NCBI RefSeq assembly: GCF_001039275.2
Contig: NZ_CP030117.1
Coordinates: 4,496,501-4,560,500 of the forward strand
Source of the DNA: Brevibacillus brevis
GTDB lineage: Bacteria > Bacillota > Bacilli > Brevibacillales > Brevibacillaceae
Length of the DNA: 64,000 bases
Direction: 5' to 3'
This document shows positions 27,076 to 34,640 of this stretch, piece by piece; the stretch's first letter is position 1; each line of letters begins with the position of its first letter. The notes beneath the pieces were generated by a model. That model worked only from the letters and a program-made list of their open reading frames with translations. It did no database searches and was not told the origin of the DNA. Made by a program: the position numbers and the translations under genes.

Positions 27076-28156
27076 CCTGCTTCCCCCTTTGCCCCGCTAT
27101 GCTGTCACTTCCTTCTTTCGGCAGTTGTACGGGAGGTTCGATTTGTTTTTGAAAAGTTGAAAGACTCTCAGTCAACCTCTCACGCTCTTGCGGGCTGACG
27201 ATATAGTAGTAGATTCCATTGATCATTTGACCCTTTCCTTCCAAACGAATCGTCTCGACGGAGGTAACTGCCGTGCTGTAGCTTAGGGCAAGCTGCTTCA
27301 TCACATCAAAGGTCATGTTCGTTTTCACGTATTTCCCCATCGTCGTAAGCACATCATTCAATCGAGTAGGCGATGCAAGGGTTACACCTTTATCCAGCAA
27401 TGCCTTGATGATTTCTTGCTGTCTTTCGTTGCGACCGAGGTCGCCTCTCGGATCTTCGTAGCGCATGCGAGCGTAGACCAAGGCTTGCTTCCCGTCTAAC
27501 TGGATGGGACCGACCGGAAAGGTGTAATCGGCATAAGTAAAGGCTAGCTTGTTGTTGACCTCCACTCCACCCAGTGCATCGATCACACCTGCGAATCCTT
27601 CCATATTCGCAGTCACCACGTAATCAATGGGAAATTGAAGAAACTGTTCCACGGTGTCTACTGCCTGCTGCACGCCGCCGAATGCATAGGCGTGATTGAT
27701 CTTATCTTGGGTACCTTTGTGAGCCATAGCGGTTCGCGTATCACGTGGTATGCTGATGAGCAACGCCGATTTCGTTTTCGGGTTGACGGAGAGTACGAGG
27801 ATCACATCAGAGCGCCCCTTGTCATTCTCTCGTTCATCAACGCCAAGAAGCAGCAGGGTGATTGGTTCTTTGGGCAAGATAGCGGAGTGCTCCACTTCAG
27901 CCGCAGGTGGTGTAGTTTCTTCTGGGGAATTCACGGTCGGCGATTGCCTCACTGATGCTGGTTCAGTTGCTACAGGTACCTCGACAGATTTCTGTGTGCG
28001 GATAGGGAGGTACATTTTGCTTGCCGTTTCTTTTAACGACAGATAGACGTACACACCATAACCACTCAAACTGATGAGACAAATCAACCCTCCCCATACA
28101 AACAGCCGCTTCCACTTTATCGTGGCGATCTTTTCCTTCCATTGGCTGACGCTCAT
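27068..28156 (-). CDS. LCP (LytR-CpsA-Psr) family glycopolymer ligase
   Basis: 362 residues: one N-terminal membrane helix (LFVWGGLICLISLSGYGVYVYL), a linker rich in Thr/Pro/Ser, then the LCP domain (LLLGVDERENDKGRSDVILV, SIPRDTRTAM, YARMRYEDPRGDLGRNERQQ). LCP enzymes move undecaprenyl-linked polymers onto peptidoglycan outside the cell. Its place in the operon suggests the polysaccharide is wall-anchored rather than freely secreted. It shares a 4-base ATGA overlap with the upstream gene and overlaps the Wzz gene by 8 bases. Confidence 0.95.
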   Translation of the reverse strand: MSVSQWKEKIATIKWKRLFVWGGLICLISLSGYGVYVYLSLKETASKMYLPIRTQKSVEVPVATEPASVRQSPTVNSPEETTPPAAEVEHSAILPKEPITLLLLGVDERENDKGRSDVILVLSVNPKTKSALLISIPRDTRTAMAHKGTQDKINHAYAFGGVQQAVDTVEQFLQFPIDYVVTANMEGFAGVIDALGGVEVNNKLAFTYADYTFPVGPIQLDGKQALVYARMRYEDPRGDLGRNERQQEIIKALLDKGVTLASPTRLNDVLTTMGKYVKTNMTFDVMKQLALSYSTAVTSVETIRLEGKGQMINGIYYYIVSPQERERLTESLSTFQKQIEPPVQLPKEGSDSIAGQRGKQDE

Positions 28157-30048
28157 CCGATCGCCACTTGATAAGGGACTGGCGTAGACTCTTCCTTCAC
28201 GTAAGAAGTGGAATGATAGCCTGGAACGATCCCTTGCAAAATCTCGATGATGGATTGTTTGTCCTCCAGCGTCGCTCCCTTGTCTGCAATTTGCTCCAAT
28301 CGGGCGATCCCTGCCAAGAGTTCATTCCAGGAAAAATCGAGCGGCTTCCCAATGAAGATCCGATTATGGCAAGTAGACGACAAGCCTTCTTCCGCCGTTA
28401 AAATTTCTTCGTACAACTTCTCCCCCGAACGAATTCCCGTGAATACAACCGGAATATCCTTCCCGGGCTCCAAGCCTGCCAAGCGAATCAGGTCGAGGGC
28501 CATATCGACAATTTTGACCGGTTTCCCCATATCGAGGATGAATATCTCCCCTCCCTGAGCGAGTGCTCCCGCCTGGATGACGAGCTGGGCCGCCTCAGGA
28601 ATGGTCATAAAGAATCTCTCCATATCTGGATGTGTAATGGTAATCGGTCCACCTGCCCGGATTTGATTGAGAAAAACGGGAACGACACTCCCCCTGCTCC
28701 CCAGGACATTTCCAAAACGAACAGCCGCAAACCGGGTAAGTCCGAAATGGTTATAGCCCTGGATTAGAAGCTCAGCGATCCTTTTCGTAGCACCCATCAC
28801 ACTGGTTGGATTCACTGCCTTGTCCGTCGAGATCAGGATGAAATGAGAGACGCTAGTTTCCAGCGCGCATTCCGCAACGTTTTTCGTACCCAGAATGTTA
28901 TTCTTCAAAGCCTCACACGGGTTGTTCTCCATTAACGGTACATGCTTGTGAGCTGCCGCATGAAAAACAACGGCGGGACGATACTCATGCATAATCGATG
29001 CAATTCTTTTTCTGTCACGTATATCCGCAATCAGGCTGACCGTCTCCTGCTCAGGACACAAACGCGAGAGCTCCAGGCTCATTTCAAAAATGCCGTTCTC
29101 TTCGTTCCCCAAGAGAAGAAGTTTCCTTGGGCCAAATCTAGCTATTTGTCTGCAAAGCTCGGACCCAATCGAGCCGCCCGCTCCTGTCACAAGTACAACT
29201 TGCTGCCGCAAGTACCCCGTAATCTCTTCCAGATTTAGCTGAACAGGCTCCCTCCCCAATAAATCCTCCAACGCTACATCCCGAATCATGTTCATCGTGA
29301 TTTTTCCACTAATGATGTCTGCTACATGCGGCAAAATTTTGACGCTCGCTCTCGTCGTTTTGCAAATGTCGAAAATCTCCTTAATCGTCTGCCGGGAAGC
29401 CGATGGCATGGCAATTACGATGTCTGATATGGAAAGTCGTTGCACCACGCGGGCGATGTCAGCCCGATTCCCCACAACGGGCAGGCCGTACACACGCAGA
29501 TTTTGTTTGCTGGACTCATCATCGATAAAGGCAACGGGACGCAGCTCCGACAAAGGCGAGGTTTTCATCTCTCTGGCTACGAGCACACCTGCGCTACCTG
29601 CCCCGATAATTAATGTGCGCCTGCGATCCTGCGTTCTTTTCTCTCGCTCTTCATACCACCACTTCCATACAAACCGAGAGCCTGTGATCCCGAGCAAAAC
29701 AAAGGCTAGCGTCATGAGAAAAAGTGAGGTGGGAAATCGGATGGACCAACCAAGCAGGTACGTCATTTTCAGTACGAGGTAGAGAGCCAAGATGGAAATG
29801 CTCGTGGCTGAAATAATCGAGACCAGTTCACGAACACTGACATAGCGGTATACAGGTCGATAAAGTTGAGCAAAGTGCATGCCTGTCACGACGAACAGTA
29901 CGTGGCCCATCATCAAATACATAGGTTGATATTCGCTTATCTCTGTGAAAGAAAAATCAAATCGAACCAGGCAGGCCAACCAGACAGCCAAGCTGATAAT
30001 TCCTGCGTCCGATAAGCTTAACCAGAATCTTCTCTTCCGGTAGCTCAT
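28153..30048 (-). CDS. Membrane UDP-sugar 4,6-dehydratase (CapD/PglF-like)
   Basis: About 631 residues. The ATG at 30048 (start SYRKRRFWLSLSDAG) is nine bases from GGAG; the frame opens earlier. Four N-terminal membrane helices are followed by a nucleotide-binding domain (LIIGAGSAGVLVAREM) and an SDR catalytic domain (LVTGAGGSIGSELCRQI, FHAAAHKHVPLME, SVMGATKRIAEL, where Met replaces the usual Tyr as in PglF). It makes UDP-4-keto-6-deoxy sugars from UDP-GlcNAc. With the PglE-like aminotransferase and the PglC-like transferase in the same operon, it outlines a bacillosamine-type pathway. Confidence 0.93.
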   Translation of the reverse strand: MSYRKRRFWLSLSDAGIISLAVWLACLVRFDFSFTEISEYQPMYLMMGHVLFVVTGMHFAQLYRPVYRYVSVRELVSIISATSISILALYLVLKMTYLLGWSIRFPTSLFLMTLAFVLLGITGSRFVWKWWYEEREKRTQDRRRTLIIGAGSAGVLVAREMKTSPLSELRPVAFIDDESSKQNLRVYGLPVVGNRADIARVVQRLSISDIVIAMPSASRQTIKEIFDICKTTRASVKILPHVADIISGKITMNMIRDVALEDLLGREPVQLNLEEITGYLRQQVVLVTGAGGSIGSELCRQIARFGPRKLLLLGNEENGIFEMSLELSRLCPEQETVSLIADIRDRKRIASIMHEYRPAVVFHAAAHKHVPLMENNPCEALKNNILGTKNVAECALETSVSHFILISTDKAVNPTSVMGATKRIAELLIQGYNHFGLTRFAAVRFGNVLGSRGSVVPVFLNQIRAGGPITITHPDMERFFMTIPEAAQLVIQAGALAQGGEIFILDMGKPVKIVDMALDLIRLAGLEPGKDIPVVFTGIRSGEKLYEEILTAEEGLSSTCHNRIFIGKPLDFSWNELLAGIARLEQIADKGATLEDKQSIIEILQGIVPGYHSTSYVKEESTPVPYQVAIG

Positions 30049-30088
30049 ATTCATCCGCTCCAGGTGATCGTTATTCAAAGAATGGTCA

Positions 30089-31369
30089 TCATAAACGCCA
30101 CAGACTAATTTCTGCCGGGCATGTTTCGCGGTTTAGCACGCTTTTCACGTCTGCGATGACACCTTGCCCCTGATACAAGAGCCCTGCAAGCTCCTCCCAT
30201 CCCAGGTGCAGATATTGCTCATGAGGGACGGCCAATACGATTCCGTGGGCAGGCTGCAGGTCTTCCCACTCTCGCAATTGAATCCCGTATTCCTCTCTCG
30301 TTCGCTCTGGACAAGCCAATTCATCTGTCACTTGGACCTCTACCCCGAACTCCTTCAGTTCCTGAATAATGTCGATGACCCGACTATTGCGAATGTCCGA
30401 CACGTTTTCTTTAAAGGTGATGCCCATGATCGTAATTCGCGAGCCTTGAATCGCAATATTTTGCCAGATCATTTGCTTCACGAGTGAGGTCGCGACGAAC
30501 TTGCCCATACCGTCATTGATCCGTCGTCCAGCCAGTATGACCTGCGGATGATAACCAACACTCTCCGCCTTGTATGTCAAATAGTACGGATCGACGCCAA
30601 TGCAATGACCACCGACGAGTCCTGGAGAGAACGGAAGGAAGTTCCATTTTGTTCGAGCGGCCTCGAGCACATCTGCCGTAGAAATGCCCAAGCGGTCAAA
30701 AATAATCGAAAGCTCATTGATCAAGGCGATATTGATGTCGCGTTGCGTGTTCTCAATCACCTTGGCTGCCTCTGCCACCTGAATCGAGGGAGCTTTGTGA
30801 ATACCTGCCTCTACTATCAACCCGTACATCTCGGCAATCGTTTCACATGTCTGGCGATCTTGCCCTGAAACGACCTTGACGATCTGGGACAATCTCCGTT
30901 CCTGATCCCCCGGATTAATTCGTTCAGGTGAGTAGCCGACGAAAAAATCAGTCCCCGCCAGCTTTCCAGACGCTTGTTCCAATACAGGAATACAAATCTC
31001 TTCTGTTGCCCCTGGATAGACTGTCGATTCATAGACGACGATGGTTCCTGAAGCGAGATGTTGCCCAACGCTTTCAGAAGCGAGAATGAGTGCCCGCATA
31101 TCGGGCCGTTTCGCAGAATCGACAGGAGTGGGTACCGTGATGATGATAAAATCGCACGCTGCGAGACTTGCGGGGTCATCTGTATACGTGATGTTGGCTC
31201 GCTTTAGCTCATCCGTCGACATCTCTCCCGTTTCATCCATTCCGCCCTCCAGACTGCGTATGCGACTTTCGTCTATGTCAAAACCAACTACTGGAAGCAC
31301 TTGCCCAAAAGCAATCGCGACAGGCAGTCCTACATACCCAAGACCTACTACTCCCACTTTATTACGCAT
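30089..31369 (-). CDS. UDP-sugar dehydrogenase (WecC/TviB/Ugd family)
   Basis: 426 residues from the ATG at 31369, inside the end of the epimerase gene. NAD-binding start KVGVVGLGYVGLPVAIAFG, catalytic segment GGHCIGVDPYYLTYKAE with the thiol Cys, and SVTGVDI-type substrate region are present. It oxidises C6 of a UDP-sugar twice to the uronic acid. The sequence is closest in feel to UDP-HexNAc dehydrogenases (WbpA/TviB/WecC), but UDP-glucose cannot be excluded. With the next-door epimerase it gives an acidic sugar for the polymer. Confidence 0.92.
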   Translation of the reverse strand: MRNKVGVVGLGYVGLPVAIAFGQVLPVVGFDIDESRIRSLEGGMDETGEMSTDELKRANITYTDDPASLAACDFIIITVPTPVDSAKRPDMRALILASESVGQHLASGTIVVYESTVYPGATEEICIPVLEQASGKLAGTDFFVGYSPERINPGDQERRLSQIVKVVSGQDRQTCETIAEMYGLIVEAGIHKAPSIQVAEAAKVIENTQRDINIALINELSIIFDRLGISTADVLEAARTKWNFLPFSPGLVGGHCIGVDPYYLTYKAESVGYHPQVILAGRRINDGMGKFVATSLVKQMIWQNIAIQGSRITIMGITFKENVSDIRNSRVIDIIQELKEFGVEVQVTDELACPERTREEYGIQLREWEDLQPAHGIVLAVPHEQYLHLGWEELAGLLYQGQGVIADVKSVLNRETCPAEISLWRL

Positions 31370-32345
31370 GAGCGACACCATAATAGCTGACGTACCAGTC
31401 TACAAAGCGAGCTATCCCCACATCGACTGGTGTTTTCGGCCGAAAGCCTGTCGCCTCAAACAGAGCTTCCACTGACGCATAGGTAGCAGGAACATCCCCC
31501 GGCTGGATGGGCAAATAGTCGCGAATAGCCTTTTTACCCAGCTTCTCTTCCAGAATCGAGAGAAACGTAAGTAAATCGATCGGCTGGTGATTCCCGATGT
31601 TGAACACCTCATGCGGCGCCTTGTCCCCCTCCCTTTGGGGAATTCGATTCATCAGTCGCAGCATCCCTTCGACGATATCGTCCACATACGTAAAGTCCCT
31701 TGTCATGTTGCCGTAGTTGAAAATGCGGACAGGCTCTCCCGACAAAATCGCCTTGGTAAACGTATAGAGCGCCATATCGGGTCGGCCCCAAGGCCCATAT
31801 ACCGTAAAGAAGCGAAGTCCCGTTGCAGGCAAGCCGTATAAATGACTATAGGTATAGGCCATCAGTTCATTGGCTTTTTTCGTTGCTGCGTACAAGCTGA
31901 CCGGCTCATCTACGGGATCGTACTCCGCAAATGGTAGCTTGGTATTCCCTCCGTAGACGGAGCTTGAGGATGCGTAGAGCAAATGCTTGACTCTCGACCG
32001 TCGGCACCCTTCCAAAATGTGTAGAAACCCGGTGATATTGGAAGTCGTATAGGCATGAGGATTTTCCAGACTGTACCTGACACCCGCTTGAGCGGCCAAG
32101 TGAATGACAATCTCCGGCTTCATTTCTCGGAACAACTCGTCCATTTTGCTCTGATCTGCAATATCCGCTTTGATAAAACGAAAGGTTGGATACGCTTGGA
32201 GGATTTCCAGTCGTTTGCTCTTCAAGACCGGGTCGTAATACTCATTGCAATTATCTACCCCCCACACCGTCTGTCCTTGTTCCAAAAGCCGTCGTGTAAC
32301 ATGAAAACCGATAAAACCAGCTGATCCTGTCACCAAAATCGACAT
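31362..32345 (-). CDS. NAD-dependent UDP-uronate 4-epimerase (SDR), first gene of the polysaccharide operon
   Basis: 327 residues from the ATG at 32345 after AGAGGTGG. Extended SDR: SILVTGSAGFIGFHV, YASSSSVYGGNTKLPF, catalytic SLYAATKKANELMAY. VDNCNEYYDPVLKSKRLEIL is typical of UDP-glucuronate 4-epimerases. It is the first gene of a chain of 17 genes with overlaps or gaps under about 45 bases, ending at 14326. The promoter should lie in the roughly 190-base gap to the divergent beta-helix gene; I see no consensus sigma-A pair, so an activator or other sigma factor is possible. Confidence 0.92.
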   Translation of the reverse strand: MSILVTGSAGFIGFHVTRRLLEQGQTVWGVDNCNEYYDPVLKSKRLEILQAYPTFRFIKADIADQSKMDELFREMKPEIVIHLAAQAGVRYSLENPHAYTTSNITGFLHILEGCRRSRVKHLLYASSSSVYGGNTKLPFAEYDPVDEPVSLYAATKKANELMAYTYSHLYGLPATGLRFFTVYGPWGRPDMALYTFTKAILSGEPVRIFNYGNMTRDFTYVDDIVEGMLRLMNRIPQREGDKAPHEVFNIGNHQPIDLLTFLSILEEKLGKKAIRDYLPIQPGDVPATYASVEALFEATGFRPKTPVDVGIARFVDWYVSYYGVAHA

Positions 32346-32537
32346 ACTATCCACCTCTTTGCTTATTCATACGGAGGTTCTAGGACAAATATGCCAGTGG
32401 TTGCCCAAAGTTTATGGAACACATTTTTGCGTAGTCCATGCCCTTTTTACTAAATGGTTGTCAACATTTGAGAAATGGTTGAATGAAATGAAAAGAAGAC
32501 AATCTTGTCTACCCATTTCTTGGAGGAGAATGCTTTT
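32346..32537. promoter_or_regulatory. Divergent promoter region between the polysaccharide operon and the beta-helix gene
   Basis: 192 bases without a gene. It should hold the promoters of both directions. AAATGGTTG is repeated 20 bases apart (near 32453 and 32473) on the beta-helix side. I find no clear -35/-10 pair, so the boundaries are inferred. Confidence 0.4.
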
Positions 32538-34076
32538 ATGTGGATTGATGTAAAAACGTACGGAGCAAAGGGGGATGGAGTGACCGACGATACCCAAGCA
32601 ATCCAGGCTGGCTTGACTGCTGCTCTAAACCTGCAAATTCCATTATTTTTCCCGGCTGGCACCTATGTCATTGAACCAAACAACCTGGAGGTCATCCTAG
32701 GGGCAGGAAAAAGCCTAGTGATGCAGGGAATCGGTCCTTTTTCCGTGTTAAAAAGGAAAGCCAATTCAACAGCAGCAGATTGGCGCTGGCTGTTCTCGAT
32801 TACGTCCACGGGTGGTGATGCTGATTCCTTTGTAGTCAACAATCTAAAGATTGATTCCAATGCCCGGGCAAACCCGCTGCCTCCCGATCCTTACGATTAC
32901 GAGCATAGCGCCGACTTCTACATTCGTGGTGCCGGTCCTAGCAGCTATATCAATTACGTAGCGTTACGACAAGTATGGTGTACGGATGGAGTCGCCGACC
33001 ATTTTTACTTTGCCGGGGAAACGAACTGCTATGTCCGCACTGTGCAAGTTACCGATTTTTATAGCGATAACCGCAAGAGAACACGCTCAGATATTACAGT
33101 CACAGGTGGCCTGGAACGTCTAAATGCAGCGAATGTAGCGTGTGATCGTTTTGAGGTCGAGCTCAATAAAGGTTACGATGGAGCCACACCCATGCTCGTA
33201 AACCTGAGCAATATCTCTTGCCGTCAACAGCTCGACTTGGAGGGAGATCTGTCCTCCCCGATGGTCGTGCAAGGTAGTCAGCTCGTTTCGCTCGCCAGCT
33301 TCAGTCTCACTGGCATGACAGGCTGTATCAGCTCCTCGGTTTTCTATACGGCACCTGATCAGAAAAATCGGGTGAACTTTATGAAAAACATGACCTTCAG
33401 CAACTGTCGCTGGGTATTGCATACGACCGCACAAGGAGGTACAAAGACGGTTGGTACCGGTCTGACCGTGGATTACTCGGATGTAGGTCTTGTATTTGAT
33501 GGCTGTAGCTTCGAGGCCAATGATACGGCGACTTCCATCGGCGGCTACGCCTTGAGCTTGGAGCCATGGGATGTGCTCGCCGAGAGACAAGTTACCGTGA
33601 GAAACTGTTCGTTTGACCCTCGGCTGATCCAAAACATTTCGTTGAACCGCTGCGGAAATGTCTCCCTCATAAACAACCGTTATTCCGGTTCTGATCATGC
33701 GATCATGCTCTACGGCACCGGAACGTACCCATTGGTAGTCACCGTGGATGGAGGCGACTTCAGCCAGGTTACTGGAAAAATGTTTTATCACAAGTCTTCG
33801 GATAAAATAACCCTCTCCATGAAAAACCTCCCTGTTCCTGTTTCCCTCACTAGCGGCTACAAATCCGAAAACTCTTCCTTTATCCCAACTGTTTCGATCA
33901 ACGAACGTGTGGTGTATGTCGCAGCAGCTCCCAGTGCCTCCGTCAAATACGGCGGTCTCAAAGGCGATACACTACGCTTGATCACTCCTGTAAACAATCA
34001 ACCATGCGAATGGATTGCGACTACGACAAATAAGACTGCCTGCACCTGGCTAGCGACCAAAACGGCCAAAAGCTAA
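32538..34076 (+). CDS. Right-handed beta-helix protein (Pectate_lyase_3/tailspike-like)
   Basis: About 512 residues from the ATG at 32538, nine bases after GGAGGAG; the frame opens earlier without a ribosome site. The N-terminus has the hallmark DVKTYGAKGDGVTDDTQAIQ of pectate-lyase-3/glycosyl hydrolase 28-type helices and tailspikes. Later regions show repeated short strands with Asn/Cys ladders (VTVRNCSFDP, VSLINNRYSG). There is no signal peptide. It lies divergent from the polysaccharide operon, so it may be a polysaccharide-binding or -cleaving protein; catalytic residues cannot be assigned. A strong terminator follows. Confidence 0.8.
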   Translation: MWIDVKTYGAKGDGVTDDTQAIQAGLTAALNLQIPLFFPAGTYVIEPNNLEVILGAGKSLVMQGIGPFSVLKRKANSTAADWRWLFSITSTGGDADSFVVNNLKIDSNARANPLPPDPYDYEHSADFYIRGAGPSSYINYVALRQVWCTDGVADHFYFAGETNCYVRTVQVTDFYSDNRKRTRSDITVTGGLERLNAANVACDRFEVELNKGYDGATPMLVNLSNISCRQQLDLEGDLSSPMVVQGSQLVSLASFSLTGMTGCISSSVFYTAPDQKNRVNFMKNMTFSNCRWVLHTTAQGGTKTVGTGLTVDYSDVGLVFDGCSFEANDTATSIGGYALSLEPWDVLAERQVTVRNCSFDPRLIQNISLNRCGNVSLINNRYSGSDHAIMLYGTGTYPLVVTVDGGDFSQVTGKMFYHKSSDKITLSMKNLPVPVSLTSGYKSENSSFIPTVSINERVVYVAAAPSASVKYGGLKGDTLRLITPVNNQPCEWIATTTNKTACTWLATKTAKS

Positions 34077-34086
34077 GGGGAATGAA

Positions 34087-34128
34087 AAACATCCATCTTG
34101 CCCCTCGTTGTGGGATAGATGGATGTTT
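34087..34128. terminator. Bidirectional terminator between convergent genes
   Basis: Perfect 11-bp stem AAACATCCATC / GATGGATGTTT between the stops at 34076 and 34133. T-rich tracts follow on both strands. Confidence 0.8.
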
Positions 34129-34132
34129 GTTA

Positions 34133-34528
34133 TTAGGCAATACGCTCCAAATCCGGATTGTACCGTTTCACATAGGTATAAATTTCTTCCCCAAGCAATT
34201 GTGTTCTCACAAGCTCATCTGCCTGTTCACTCAAATGCTGGGTGAGTTGATTGGTTCCATTTTCGATGCGTCTTTTGGCAGCCTCAGGCAGTGTCAATAC
34301 ATGCGGTACGAGCAATTGCAGGTACCAAACGCCCTTTTCTTCCTCGGAGACATCGATCTCCAGTTCCATATCCGAACTGTCGAAATCGTACAGCTGGTTA
34401 AAGAGCGCTTCCCTTTTTTCCAGCGTCATTGCGGTAATGTCGATTTTTTCCACGCTCAAATAATACTCTTCATTGAACAAGACAATTTTGTCGTCAATCT
34501 CCTGATACTTTTTCGCCAGCGGATTCAT
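34133..34528 (-). CDS. Conserved-looking hypothetical protein
   Basis: 131 residues from the ATG at 34528, spaced well from AAAGGAA (an ATG two codons earlier is also possible). It is acidic, without signal peptide or membrane segment, and has an SDMELEIDVSEEEKGVWYLQ stretch that predicts mixed alpha/beta. I do not recognise the family. It is a single gene between the beta-helix gene (convergent) and sftA (same strand, separate terminator at 34611-34633). Existence is well supported by its start signals; function is unknown. Confidence 0.65.
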   Translation of the reverse strand: MNPLAKKYQEIDDKIVLFNEEYYLSVEKIDITAMTLEKREALFNQLYDFDSSDMELEIDVSEEEKGVWYLQLLVPHVLTLPEAAKRRIENGTNQLTQHLSEQADELVRTQLLGEEIYTYVKRYNPDLERIA

Positions 34529-34610
34529 CGTCATCGTTCCTTTCCCTCTCACATCTATTCCTATAGCATACTACCTTACTGAATATTTAGGCAACTCGTC
34601 CGTGTAGAAA

Positions 34611-34633
34611 GGGCCTTGCTCTATGCAAGACCC
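34611..34633. terminator. Terminator after sftA
   Basis: Stem GGGCCTTGC / GCAAGACCC with one mismatch and a 5-base loop, eight bases past the sftA stop. The plus-strand side is followed by CGTTTTTT, the minus side by TTTCTA. Confidence 0.6.
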
Positions 34634-34640
34634 TCGTTTT

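Noticed and set aside
33120-33791. 223-residue minus-strand open frame inside the beta-helix gene
   Set aside because: Shadow of the strand repeats of a well-supported gene; no ribosome site.
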